64,000 bases of DNA from an uncultured Candidatus Binatia bacterium (GTDB taxonomy: Bacteria; Desulfobacterota; Binatia; Bin18), in NCBI GenBank assembly GCA_958296235.1, contig OY282457.1:3653338-3717337 (forward strand), read 5' to 3'. This document shows positions 1-8,349 of the stretch, piece after piece; positions within the stretch are counted from its first letter, which is position 1; the number at the start of each line of letters is the position of its first letter. Below the pieces are notes generated by a model, which worked only from the letters and a program-made list of their open reading frames with translations, did not search any database and had not been told where the DNA came from. The position numbers and the translations under genes were made by a program.

Positions 1-551
1 CGAATCACCAGCCCCTCAGCGGTCTCGTCGACAATACCGAGGCACTGATGCGGGTCGTCCTGCTCGGCTCGGTTCTTGGAGCGGTCTACCTGCGGATCGA
101 CCAGGGTATGGGTGAGAAACAGATCGTTCTCGCGGCAGTGCTCATAATAGTCCAGGACACGTTCCCGGCACTCCGGACTCTGCCGGGCAAAATAGTCGGC
201 CTTGGCCGCCCAGGCGGTGAGCATGGCATTGAGAAAATCCGCACTGCGGCCCATCATACCGCAGGTCACGTCCGCCCAGACCTTGCTCATGGCCCGCCGC
301 CGCACCAAGTCGTCCCGCGTGCGCGGGATCAGAAACGACAGCCCGACCGGCTTGCCGCTCGTCGGCGAGGGATAGCACAGCGTATCCCGATAGGCCGGGT
401 CGTGCTGCATGTCGTATAACTGGGCAATGCTCTCGACCGCGGCGCGAAAGGCCGGATGGGTGGTCACATCTTCGACGCGCTCATTGCCCAGCCAGACCTC
501 ACGCTGGTCGCGCAGGCCGGCAGTAAACTCTGCTCCAGTGCGTGCACCCAT
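1..551 (-). CDS. 4-hydroxyphenylacetate 3-monooxygenase (HpaB)-like oxygenase, N-terminal part
   Basis: The reading frame starts at an ATG at 551 and runs off the left edge with no stop, giving 183 residues that begin MGARTGAEFTAGLRD. The N-terminal pattern (GLRDQREVWLGNERVEDVTTHP, a few lines later YDMQHDP and LSFLIPRTRDDLVRRR) matches the N-terminal domain of the HpaB/PvcC family. These are reduced-flavin-dependent aromatic hydroxylases that need a separate flavin reductase. The related 4-hydroxybutyryl-CoA dehydratases share this domain, and the diagnostic C-terminal half lies outside the window, so the substrate is open. It sits 20 bases downstream of a DUF123 gene on the same strand and may be co-transcribed with it. 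Confidence 0.8.
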   Translation of the reverse strand, partial: MGARTGAEFTAGLRDQREVWLGNERVEDVTTHPAFRAAVESIAQLYDMQHDPAYRDTLCYPSPTSGKPVGLSFLIPRTRDDLVRRRAMSKVWADVTCGMMGRSADFLNAMLTAWAAKADYFARQSPECRERVLDYYEHCRENDLFLTHTLVDPQVDRSKNRAEQDDPHQCLGIVDETAEGLVI

Positions 552-571
552 AATTGCTATCCTTTATCACT

Positions 572-1078
572 TTATCCCGGCTCCTCTATAAACCAGTCCG
601 GGCTTGTCAAACAAGACGCGCTATTCCTTATCGCGCTCATCCGATTCACTTGACTATGCTGCGGAACAGCGGCCCGCAGCCTGCGCCGAAAGGTGGTCAG
701 CCTGGGTTGACGCGAGAAGAAATACAGATGGGTCAGACACGCGCAGTCGGATGCGCCAAAGCCGGGCAGAGGAACCGCTGCGCCCGACATGTTCGCAAAA
801 ATATCAGCCCACATATGTTCCCGGCGAACGGCATCGTATGAATACCAGACGTGTCGGAGCGCGGTCGCCCGGCGGAGATAGTCGATATGCCAGTGCGGAC
901 GGGCCATCATACGGACGTGATGACCGACCCGCGCCCGCACCCCTCCCGGTCCCAGGGCGCTGCCAACATATACGTAGCAGCCCGGCTCAACGGCGAGTTG
1001 GCCCAGCCGCCCAATCTGGACTATCCGCCGCTGGTCGGCTTGCAAGAGGAGGGCATAGGTGCCGGGCTGCGCATCCAT
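572..1078 (-). CDS. DUF123 / GIY-YIG-like protein
   Basis: This 168-residue protein carries the DUF123 signature: GTYALLL near the start, a GCYVYVGSALG strand, an RVGHHVR segment, the HWHIDYL motif and the cysteine-rich GFGASDCACLTHL segment. DUF123 proteins belong to the GIY-YIG superfamily and are sometimes fused to endonuclease III, but their activity is not well established. The last 40 or so residues (after the YFFSRQP segment) extend past the usual end of the family and look unstructured; the frame may simply be longer here. It is transcribed leftward, 20 bases upstream of the HpaB-like gene. Confidence 0.75.
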   Translation of the reverse strand: MDAQPGTYALLLQADQRRIVQIGRLGQLAVEPGCYVYVGSALGPGGVRARVGHHVRMMARPHWHIDYLRRATALRHVWYSYDAVRREHMWADIFANMSGAAVPLPGFGASDCACLTHLYFFSRQPRLTTFRRRLRAAVPQHSQVNRMSAIRNSASCLTSPDWFIEEPG

Positions 1079-1164
1079 TTCCAGGGCTACCTTTATTAGT
1101 CCTGACAGGTCTCTATACTAGGGGGATGGTCAAGGGCCTGTCTCATAACACAGCAGAGTCGGAC

Positions 1165-2667
1165 ATGAGTATGCGGATCCGCTACACCTTGCCAGGGAAT
1201 ATCACCCAAGACCAGTTCCTGCGCCAATTGCAGGCGCGTTTTTCCGTTGAGGTTGCGTTTTTGGGAAGCCAGACGCGGCATTATTTCGACACCTTTGACT
1301 GGCGTCTGTTTCGGCGTGGGCGGGCGCTGTGTCAGACGCGCGATACGGTTGCGCTCTGGTCGCTGGACAACCGTCCGGTGAGCGAACGCGCACCCTGCTC
1401 AGCGCTCCTGCCCCATGTCAGCGAGTGGCTGGAGAGTCCCCTCAAAACGCAGCTCCTGCCGCTGGTCTCAATCCGCGCGCTTCTGGAGCGAGCGGTCGTG
1501 CATGCCGCCTATCTGGCGATAGCGGAGCAGGCAACTCCCCATCGACCTGTGGCGAATATCGTCTTTGAAGAGAGTGCGGCCAAAGACTACGGACGGCTCG
1601 TCCCGCTTCCGACCCAGGTCGAGGTGGCTGCTTATACCGGGCCGGCCGTGGCCGGTGAACTGCCGGCGTGGCTGGACTCCTTGGGCCTGACAGCGGTTTC
1701 TCCGAGCGGCCCTGCGGCAACCCTGGCCACCGTCCGGCAGGCCAGGGCCTATTCCGCAAAACTCGCCTTCGCATTCGAGCCCGATATGCGGGCTGAGGAC
1801 GCGGTGCGCACGCTTCTGGCCTTTCTGCTCGATATCGTCAGACAAAACCGGCCAGGTATCATCCACGATATCGATACCGAATTCCTGCATGACTTTCGGG
1901 TCGCCATTCGGCGCGCCCGCTCCTTGCTCGGCCAACTGCCCAAGGTGCTTCCAGTTCGCTTGACCAACCACCTGCGCGCGGACTTGTCCTTTTTAGGCAG
2001 CCTGACCAACCACCTGCGCGACCTGGACGTGTTGCTGCTCCAGCAAGCCGACTATCTGGCCGCTCTTCCATCGGCGCTGCGCTCGGATATGGAGCCGCTT
2101 TTTCGGGCCGTTCAGCATGAACGCTTCGCCACCCAGCATCGGCTGGTAGAGGCCCTGAACACACCGCAGTATGAGGCCATTCTTCAGCGCTGGGAACGTG
2201 TGGCCACGGAGACGAAAGCCGGGGGGTCGCAGGCAGAACGCAAGCTGGCAAAGCTGGTCCGCAAAGCCATCCGCCGGCAGTGTCAGCGGATGCTTACCTC
2301 CATACCGCCCGACACTCTTAAAGACAGCGCCCCCGAGCAACTGCATAGACTGCGCATCGTCGGTAAGAAGCTCCGTTATATGTTTGAGTTTTTTGCCAGC
2401 GCATTTCCCCAGGAGATGACGGCCGAACCGATTCGGCGTCTGCGCACTCTCCAGGATGTGTTAGGCCAGCTCAACGATCTTGATGTCCAGCAGAATATGC
2501 TGCGAGCGCTCGCCCGCGCAGTGCCGGGTTCGCCCGGCCAGAGGCACCGCACTGATCGAACGGTCCAAATCCTGATGCAGACGTTCGAGCGTCAGCAGGA
2601 AAGGCTTCACGCGGAAGTCCAGACGACCTTTACGGACTTTATCACCGAGGTCGCCCCGTGGTCATAA
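1165..2667 (+). CDS. CHAD domain protein with degenerate CYTH-like N-terminus
   Basis: A 500-residue protein when started at the ATG at 1165. In-frame ATGs at 1126 and 1171 are also possible; the long frame extending back to 604 is antisense to the DUF123 gene and is not credible. Residues 1-200 resemble a worn CYTH domain (YFDTFDWRLFRRGRAL) but lack the ExExK metal motif. From about residue 215 to the end is a CHAD domain, a helical histidine-rich module that binds polyphosphate, with the typical HDFRVAIRRARSLL and LHRLRIVGKKLRY helices. It converges on a separate, intact CYTH gene 37 bases away, so binding and catalytic functions may be split between the two. Confidence 0.8.
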   Translation: MSMRIRYTLPGNITQDQFLRQLQARFSVEVAFLGSQTRHYFDTFDWRLFRRGRALCQTRDTVALWSLDNRPVSERAPCSALLPHVSEWLESPLKTQLLPLVSIRALLERAVVHAAYLAIAEQATPHRPVANIVFEESAAKDYGRLVPLPTQVEVAAYTGPAVAGELPAWLDSLGLTAVSPSGPAATLATVRQARAYSAKLAFAFEPDMRAEDAVRTLLAFLLDIVRQNRPGIIHDIDTEFLHDFRVAIRRARSLLGQLPKVLPVRLTNHLRADLSFLGSLTNHLRDLDVLLLQQADYLAALPSALRSDMEPLFRAVQHERFATQHRLVEALNTPQYEAILQRWERVATETKAGGSQAERKLAKLVRKAIRRQCQRMLTSIPPDTLKDSAPEQLHRLRIVGKKLRYMFEFFASAFPQEMTAEPIRRLRTLQDVLGQLNDLDVQQNMLRALARAVPGSPGQRHRTDRTVQILMQTFERQQERLHAEVQTTFTDFITEVAPWS

Positions 2668-2704
2668 AACGAGACGACGCAGGAGAACAGTTCACTGGCG
2701 GGCC

Positions 2705-3412
2705 TCACACGCCTGACTGCCGCGGGCTGGCGTAGGGAACTTTCCACACCCCTGGGCCGTATAAGAGGGCGAGCCCGCGATGCAGCTTATTATCGCGTGC
2801 TGGGTGTAAGGGAAAACGCTCCTGGAGAAAATGGCTGATCCGCCTCAGCTCATCCTGTGTGCCGGTCTCCAACTCGACTTCGACTTCATAAAAGGTGGCA
2901 AAGGCGCGCTCAGGCGCTTTCGGATCACGATAGCGCGCCGTATCGAGCGCCACCTCTGCCAGCGCTGCTTCCTGGGGTTCGGCGCTCCGTTTGATAGCCA
3001 GGCGTTGTCGCTCTACCTCGGAAATCAGAATCGGGGCCAGCGTCTGGCCGCTAACGACGGTCGGCAAACCGTCAGCTAATTCTTCCGGTGGCACGAAGGG
3101 AAAGGTCGGCGCGCCGGGCAGCGCTACCGTTCGTTCCGGGCGGGCATGAATAGCCCCTTTGACCTGGCCCTGCCCCTTGGTTGAAGCTTCCCAGCCGTGG
3201 TCCCCGATGCGCCGAAGACGCAGGGCAAGCGCATGTCGGGTGATGAAGAAGTCGGCTGTATCCAGATACGTCGTTTGCAGCTGTAAAGTCGGGCGGCGCT
3301 CAAGACGAAAAGGGCCGAGCTGAGAGCGGGTTGTGATTTGATCGAAGACCGCCACGTCCTCGGTGAGGAGCTTGACTTCGACTTCCTGGAGGACTGCGTT
3401 CGTAGTGGTCAT
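2705..3412 (-). CDS. CYTH domain protein (putative inorganic triphosphatase)
   Basis: This 235-residue protein begins with the CYTH hallmark ExExK (E10, E12, K14). The further acidic and basic strands of the triphosphate tunnel follow: TYLDTADFFITRHALALRLR, EVALDTARY, YEVEVELE and the final DNKLHRG helix. CYTH enzymes hydrolyse inorganic triphosphate, thiamine triphosphate or make cAMP; with no adenylate cyclase evidence, triphosphatase is the likeliest role. There is no CHAD domain fused here, but the convergent neighbour is a CHAD protein, and many bacteria carry both domains in one chain. The start is the ATG at 3412. Confidence 0.82.
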   Translation of the reverse strand: MTTTNAVLQEVEVKLLTEDVAVFDQITTRSQLGPFRLERRPTLQLQTTYLDTADFFITRHALALRLRRIGDHGWEASTKGQGQVKGAIHARPERTVALPGAPTFPFVPPEELADGLPTVVSGQTLAPILISEVERQRLAIKRSAEPQEAALAEVALDTARYRDPKAPERAFATFYEVEVELETGTQDELRRISHFLQERFPLHPARDNKLHRGLALLYGPGVWKVPYASPRQSGV

Positions 3413-3493
3413 GGCTCTGAGGGTCCTTCACGGTACAGTGAACAGAGAGAACATTATGGGATGGAACGGCGGCGGGGCGTAACCTGAGGACCC

Positions 3494-3715
3494 CTATAAG
3501 CTGACAACCTCAACATCAAGGTGTTCTTTGACCTCGTGTTCGGCTGAAATATGCCGATCAATCTCATCAAGGGTCGTGGCAAGAAAATAGCGCTCTCCAC
3601 ACTCCGAACAGACCTCTGCGGGAACATTTTCGACAATATAGAGTTTGCCTCGGAGCCAATGTTGACGCCTGACTTTCTTCCTTCTTGTCTTTCCACTACA
3701 GAACTCGCAGATCAT
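3494..3715 (-). CDS. YgiT-type zinc finger protein (antitoxin-like)
   Basis: A 73-residue protein starting MICEFCSGKT. Two CxxC pairs (C3/C6 and C36/C39) form the zinc-binding fold seen in YgiT/MqsA antitoxin N-termini, and the C-terminus is short and acidic with no helix-turn-helix. Its ATG at 3713-3715 overlaps the TGA of the upstream DUF4258 gene as ATGA, so the two are translationally coupled; longer in-frame starts would lie inside that gene. YgiT-DUF4258 pairs are predicted type II toxin-antitoxin modules, toxin gene first. Last gene of the accessory leftward operon that begins at 6380. Confidence 0.8.
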   Translation of the reverse strand: MICEFCSGKTRRKKVRRQHWLRGKLYIVENVPAEVCSECGERYFLATTLDEIDRHISAEHEVKEHLDVEVVSL

Positions 3716-3996
3716 AACTCCTCCACCAGGGCATAGGCAGTGACGATGATGAGGAACGCATTCTCCTGAAAGCGACATATGACATGAATCAACCGCCCAT
3801 CTTCCGCCGGTCCTTCTATCCGATATCGGACCCCCCGGATATCCTCCGATAGTTTTCTTTGAATCCGTCCCTTGAGTATCGCATTCTCAATATCTCTTCG
3901 CTCTAATCTATCATCCAACATTTCAGCTTCTGCATGGGAAGAGAGATAGGAGGCGCGATCGAGAATTTTTTGTCGGATTCTCTGAATCCTGGTCAT
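3712..3996 (-). CDS. DUF4258 protein (toxin-like)
   Basis: A 94-residue protein with the DUF4258 core: YLSSHAEAEMLDDRL, the DIENAILKGRI helix, a strand with RYRIEGP and a closing VICRFQENAFLIIVTAY strand. The fold is related to BrnT/RelE-like small toxins, and the family is usually paired with a YgiT zinc protein, as here through a 4-base ATGA overlap. No good ribosome binding site precedes the ATG at 3996, which fits coupling to the HNH gene that ends 12 bases upstream. An RNase activity is an inference from the family, not visible in the sequence. Confidence 0.78.
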   Translation of the reverse strand: MTRIQRIRQKILDRASYLSSHAEAEMLDDRLERRDIENAILKGRIQRKLSEDIRGVRYRIEGPAEDGRLIHVICRFQENAFLIIVTAYALVEEL

Positions 3997-4008
3997 GCGG
4001 CGTATGTC

Positions 4009-4935
4009 TCAGCAGTCAGGCTGCCCGCTTTGTCGGGGCGTGTCCGCCGATCGATTGGTAGTTTGGATATCCTCTTGGTTGGTGTCCAGACGGTGCAAAT
4101 AGCTGATGGAAGGGTGGTTAATTGCAAGCCCATGAAAATGGACGCGGAATGCGAGCCAGCCAAATAGCCTGATCAAGACAACAGCGTGAGGGTTGTTTCC
4201 CACGAAGTCGATCCCATGGAACGGTCTGTATTCTGATGCATTTAGTGATTCCACGTGAAAAGATGGATGGTCTTCGAGGCCCTGTCGTAGAGCAACTCGG
4301 AGCCGACCCAGCGTCGAATCTTGCCTGTAAATCGCAGAGCCTAGGTGAAGCGCAAGGAATTCATAGCCAATTTTGAGTGGCAACAATGAGGTCAATAGCT
4401 TGCTGCCGCGGAGATCGGGTTCGACCTGTTCCACCCTCCGTTTGACCGCTATTCTGCCCGGAGCCAGTGCTACTATCTCATTTTCTTTAGCTTCATGAAG
4501 GCGTCTTAACCCTTCTTGAATAGTATCCTCGTTAATACCATTTTTCCGTAGAATTCTCTCATTCGACTTATAGCCCTCATCGGACGGTTGAATCAGAGCC
4601 CCTTCTTTCGTTTGCCGTGTCGTAGCTCGTAATTCTCCTTTGCGAAATTTTCCTCGCTCGGTCCAGTCCCCAACCTGGAAGATGTATGGCTGACCTTCCA
4701 TGAATTTGCGGGCCAAGTTCGGTATATCTGACTGAAGGCTGTCCACGGCGAATCGGATTCGTGGGTCTTTTTTTACTCCTGCATCGACCCGAGTACCGAG
4801 AGCTGAATTGCATTCTTTACAGAGGAATGAACAGGTAAGTATTCCTCCCAGCGCCTTTGGAATAAGATGTTCCCGAAATAAGGGAACCTCTTTCAGGCAA
4901 ACGATACAGCTGTTTCCAGGCCACTTGATACGCAT
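4009..4935 (-). CDS. HNH_5-type endonuclease-like protein
   Basis: 308 residues. The first 50 hold a compact HNH_5-like site: C10-x2-C13, E22-H23 in REHLIPKALGG, then C39-x2-C42 followed by N43. The remaining 250 residues are of unknown fold, with no obvious membrane segment. The ATG at 4935 is the only start that keeps the first cysteine pair, so the gene overlaps the upstream 495-aa gene by 43 bases. It ends 12 bases before the DUF4258 gene, making it the second gene of a four-gene operon. HNH_5 proteins occur in restriction and phage-defence contexts; the target here is unknown. Confidence 0.72.
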   Translation of the reverse strand: MRIKWPGNSCIVCLKEVPLFREHLIPKALGGILTCSFLCKECNSALGTRVDAGVKKDPRIRFAVDSLQSDIPNLARKFMEGQPYIFQVGDWTERGKFRKGELRATTRQTKEGALIQPSDEGYKSNERILRKNGINEDTIQEGLRRLHEAKENEIVALAPGRIAVKRRVEQVEPDLRGSKLLTSLLPLKIGYEFLALHLGSAIYRQDSTLGRLRVALRQGLEDHPSFHVESLNASEYRPFHGIDFVGNNPHAVVLIRLFGWLAFRVHFHGLAINHPSISYLHRLDTNQEDIQTTNRSADTPRQSGQPDC

Positions 4936-6380
4936 ATCTGTGAATGTCCTTGCCCGTTTGTCACCAATATCATCTCTTCTATTACTTGCCCCGCCTCTTG
5001 TAGAATTTCTTCATCTGAAGGAAGTAAGACCAATTTTCTGTTCTTAGCTTGTTTTTCCATCAGAGGCCCTAATAAACGTCTTGCGAAATCCTTTCGATTG
5101 TTGGATGCGTACATGTCTCGCAGCGTATCGGGCAGGTCTTTTTTCTGAAAGTCTTGAATTGCTTTTCCTGCCTCGTCCTTGTTGAGCAAATAATCTGACG
5201 CCAGTTCACCAAAAACTTTTTCTACTATAGTCAACATTTCCCTGGCGTCATCTTCTATAAATTTATCCAGAATAGTCTTCGCGGCCTTTGACGCCACAGC
5301 TCCGCCGGTAAAGGCCCCTAGTAAACCTCCTGCAATTCCTCCAATGGCAGTACCTACAACAGGGACCGCAGACCCGACTGCCGCTCCGGCTGTTGCCCCA
5401 GCCATCCAGCCACCAGTCCCACCTGCTACACCTACGAACGTTGTAGTAACGTTCTTGAACACTTGAGCGCCTGATACTCTCCCTCTGAAGAGACGGACGA
5501 AATCGGCGGATGAGATAACCAATGTTGTCGCTATTCCAGTGACGATATTTCCTCGAAGTAATTTGCTGACGTGGTTCGCCGCCGCGGCACCATAAATTGA
5601 GTTTCCTGATCGCAATCCGTTTGCGAGCCAAGAAGCCGCTTTGGGACCCATCCCCTTAACAACCCAATTTGTCGCGCCACGCAGACTTTGCTCAACGCCA
5701 GTTCTTCCTAGCTGGGCTGCTATAACACTGCTCACCCAAGCTATACCGCCTACTTTCAGGCCGGTATGACATGCTCCTTTCAGTGCCTTTTCCCAATCTT
5801 CTCCGTTCCAAACGGCGACAGCAAAAGACAACGCTGCGGATATACCCATTGATGTCCCTGCGAGTTTGATACCATTGACGGCATCATATTTGAGACTTTG
5901 AACGGTACCGAACCTTGCAATGTTTTTAACCTGCTCGTAAGTGAAAGCGCCTCTTCTTACAATCTCCTTGGCCTTTCCTGGATTAGAAATACCAGGTATT
6001 TGCCCGTTTCTGATTCTGTTTTCCATCGCTTGCACGGCAGAATCATACTTGTCAGACGGGACTTCGATTTGCATTGGCGTCCCATCTGAATTCAAATACC
6101 GAAACGTCTTGTTCTCGAAACATTCGCTGATACATTTAGAACCCGTTTTGCAGTACTTGGTTTGAATCTTCACACCATCAACAAGACGATCCGCTCCATT
6201 CTTTGCATTATCGCCCCCAATAAGCTTTGCGTCCTTTCCTGTCCAAACATCCTTTAGATGGTTCGCCTTCTCTGCGGCAAAACCATGTCCACGTTCGCCT
6301 CCAAACTTTACATTGTCCGCGTAGTTTTCGGCACTTCCACTAACGCCAGCGCCTATGCCAGTGGCCTCTTCATTTTTCAT
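4893..6380 (-). CDS. Glycine-zipper protein with nuclease-like N-terminal patch, function unknown
   Basis: 495 residues, ATG at 6380. The N-terminal 120 residues contain GHGFAAEKANH (31-41) and ADRLVDGVKIQTKYC (63-77), whose spaced acids and Q73-x-K75 resemble the D...(E/Q)xK core of PD-(D/E)xK nucleases, followed by a strand ending in the IEVPSDKYD segment (105-113). Residues 170-300 are rich in hydrophobic, weakly amphipathic helices. Residues 313-364 form a long glycine zipper (repeated GxxxG/AxxxG) typical of membrane-inserting proteins. The C-terminus is charged and helical. I recognise the family only as a conserved uncharacterised protein. First gene of the operon with HNH, DUF4258 and YgiT genes; base composition is more AT-rich than the flanks. 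Confidence 0.6.
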   Translation of the reverse strand: MKNEEATGIGAGVSGSAENYADNVKFGGERGHGFAAEKANHLKDVWTGKDAKLIGGDNAKNGADRLVDGVKIQTKYCKTGSKCISECFENKTFRYLNSDGTPMQIEVPSDKYDSAVQAMENRIRNGQIPGISNPGKAKEIVRRGAFTYEQVKNIARFGTVQSLKYDAVNGIKLAGTSMGISAALSFAVAVWNGEDWEKALKGACHTGLKVGGIAWVSSVIAAQLGRTGVEQSLRGATNWVVKGMGPKAASWLANGLRSGNSIYGAAAANHVSKLLRGNIVTGIATTLVISSADFVRLFRGRVSGAQVFKNVTTTFVGVAGGTGGWMAGATAGAAVGSAVPVVGTAIGGIAGGLLGAFTGGAVASKAAKTILDKFIEDDAREMLTIVEKVFGELASDYLLNKDEAGKAIQDFQKKDLPDTLRDMYASNNRKDFARRLLGPLMEKQAKNRKLVLLPSDEEILQEAGQVIEEMILVTNGQGHSQICVSSGLETAVSFA

Positions 6381-6617
6381 TTCAATACTCCTGTCAGGAT
6401 TGAGTTTTGCTGCTGGAGGTCGTTACGATTCGGTTCAGCCTCAGAGACTAGCTCTATACATCGAAAAGCAGGAAAGAAACACTGGCAACGTGCGCTAGGG
6501 GCATCTCTCTTCCTTCGAGATACGAACCTGTGGCGAACGCTTGACCCTGCACGAGGGAACAGGATAGGACGATACCGCACGTCAAAAAACGAGGGATTAT
6601 CCAGAAAGGGGAGAGAG
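6381..6617. other. Divergent intergenic region
   Basis: 237 bases between the leftward accessory operon and the rightward amidohydrolase gene. It must carry promoters for both directions. I see no convincing -35/-10 pair, no large inverted repeat and no small ORF that I can support. Confidence 0.4.
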
Positions 6618-8300
6618 ATGTCCTACGAACTGCTGATTAAGAATGGTACGGTGGTTGATGGGAGCGGCGCGCCGCCGGTCCGGGCCGATATCGCGGTCGC
6701 AGAGGGGAAGATCGCTGAAATTGGAAAAATCACCGAAGGCGCCAAGAAGGTCATTGATGCGTCCGATCTGACCGTCACCCCCGGCTTTATCGACCACCAC
6801 ACCCACTATGATGCCCAGATTTGCTGGGACCCGGTCATCTCTCCGTCGTCCTGGCACGGGGTGACCAGCGTTATCATGGGCAACTGCGGTGTGGGTCTGG
6901 CTCCGTGCAAACCCGCGGTGCGGGAGATTGCGGCCTGGGATTTAGTCAATGTTGAAGCCATTCCTTTTGATGTACTATCACAAGGCGTGACCTGGGATTG
7001 GGAAACATTCCCCGAATATATGGACGCCGCCGACAGGCGTGGCTCGGGGATCAATCTCGGGTTCATGGCTCCACTGACGCCGTTTCGTCATTACGTGATG
7101 GGTGAAGAGTCTATGGAGCGGGCCGCCACGCCAGAGGAAACAAGCCGGATTGCGGCCCTGCTGCGCGAGGCTATGGAGGCCGGGGCGTTCGGCTTCTCGA
7201 CCACCAACGGCCCGCAGCATATCGGCTATCAAGGCCGGCCGCTCGCCTGTCGCCTGGCCAGTTTTGACGAACTGGCCGCCTACGCGGGTGTCCTTAAAGC
7301 TCTGGGCCGGGGCTCGATTGAGTTGGCCTTGAACGACCAGCCGGGTGTGGTCACAGAAAGTGACTATGCTTTACTGGATCATTTGGGTACGTCCAGCCAG
7401 CGGCCCGTCACCTGGCTGGCCATGCTGTCACGAGACGACCAGCCCGACGTCTGTATGGAAACGCTCCGCCAGACCGAGTCCTTGATTCAGCGCGGGATCG
7501 TCCCGCAGGTTACCTGTCGGCCGCTCAGCGTGCAGGTCAACCTGCGCAACCCGTTCATTTTTGCCAATCTGGAGTGTTGGAACCCGGCCTTTAACAAATC
7601 GGAAGAGGAGCAGACCGCGCTCTACCGTGACCCCGAATTCCGCCGGGCCTGGCGGAAAACGTTTGAGCAGCCCAGGGTCTTTCCTGGCAAGTGGGAGCGG
7701 GTCGATATTCAGGAAGTCAGCAATCCGGCGCTCAAACAGTACGAGGGCAAAACGGTTGACGAGGTGGCCCGCGAGCGAGGGAAAGACGGACTGGACACCT
7801 TCCTCGATCTGGCCATTGAGGACAACCTGAATATCCAGTACGTCATGGCCCTGTTTAACGCGGACGAAAATCGGGTGGCCGAACTCATCACCCATCCCAA
7901 CACGATGATTGGCCTGTCGGACGGCGGCGCCCATGTGGATATGCTGTGCGACGCCGGCTATTGCACCTATCTGCTCGGCACCTGGGTGCGGGAAAAACAG
8001 CTCATGCCGATTGAGCGGGCGGTCCAGCGGATCACCGCCGAGCCGGCCCGGTTCTTTGGTGTGCCAAATCGGGGCGTGCTGGCTAAAGGCATGGCCGCTG
8101 ATATCGCCATTTTCGATGCCACCACGATTGGCTCGCCCCGGCGGCCTGAGATGCGCCACGACCTGCCCGGTGGCGGACGACGTCTGGTCGTCCCCGCCCA
8201 GGGAGTGATGCACACGGTTGTGAACGGTGAGGTCTTATACCAAGACCAGCAGCATACCGGCGACCTGCCGGGTCAAGTGCTGCGCGCCGGAGTCGCTTAG
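6618..8300 (+). CDS. Amidohydrolase family protein (N-acyl-D-amino-acid deacylase-like)
   Basis: 560 residues from the ATG at 6618, preceded by a GAAAGGGGAG ribosome binding site; the longer open frame upstream is antisense to the glycine-zipper gene. The metal motif GFIDHHTHYDAQ sits near residue 60, the fold closes with SDGGAHVD and the C-terminal DIAIFDATTIGSP strand typical of D-aminoacylase-like amidohydrolases. Members cleave N-acyl-D-amino acids, dihydropyrimidine-like rings or other amides; the stand-alone versions common in environmental genomes are mostly uncharacterised. Divergent from the accessory operon across a 237-base gap. Confidence 0.8.
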   Translation: MSYELLIKNGTVVDGSGAPPVRADIAVAEGKIAEIGKITEGAKKVIDASDLTVTPGFIDHHTHYDAQICWDPVISPSSWHGVTSVIMGNCGVGLAPCKPAVREIAAWDLVNVEAIPFDVLSQGVTWDWETFPEYMDAADRRGSGINLGFMAPLTPFRHYVMGEESMERAATPEETSRIAALLREAMEAGAFGFSTTNGPQHIGYQGRPLACRLASFDELAAYAGVLKALGRGSIELALNDQPGVVTESDYALLDHLGTSSQRPVTWLAMLSRDDQPDVCMETLRQTESLIQRGIVPQVTCRPLSVQVNLRNPFIFANLECWNPAFNKSEEEQTALYRDPEFRRAWRKTFEQPRVFPGKWERVDIQEVSNPALKQYEGKTVDEVARERGKDGLDTFLDLAIEDNLNIQYVMALFNADENRVAELITHPNTMIGLSDGGAHVDMLCDAGYCTYLLGTWVREKQLMPIERAVQRITAEPARFFGVPNRGVLAKGMAADIAIFDATTIGSPRRPEMRHDLPGGGRRLVVPAQGVMHTVVNGEVLYQDQQHTGDLPGQVLRAGVA

Positions 8301-8317
8301 GCCGCTCCTCCAGCTAT

Positions 8318-8340
8318 GCTCCCCTCGCTCGGAGGGGAGC
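8318..8340. terminator. Bidirectional hairpin between convergent genes
   Basis: A perfect 9-bp stem, GCTCCCCTC and GAGGGGAGC, closes a 5-base loop. It lies 18 bases after the amidohydrolase stop and 10 bases before the stop of the leftward SnoaL-like gene. No T-run follows on either side, so a strict Rho-independent terminator is uncertain. Confidence 0.5.
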
Positions 8341-8349
8341 GTTATGGCG

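Noticed and set aside
604..1164. Long N-terminal extension of the CHAD gene
   Set aside because: It is antisense to the DUF123 gene and has no family character; the ATG at 1165 is the natural start.
3494..6380. Phage or plasmid insertion
   Set aside because: No integrase, transposase, terminal repeat or attachment site can be seen; only composition and gene content suggest transfer.
6258..6617. N-terminal extension of the amidohydrolase
   Set aside because: Antisense to the start of the 495-aa gene and lacking a start signal; the ATG at 6618 has GGGGAG upstream.
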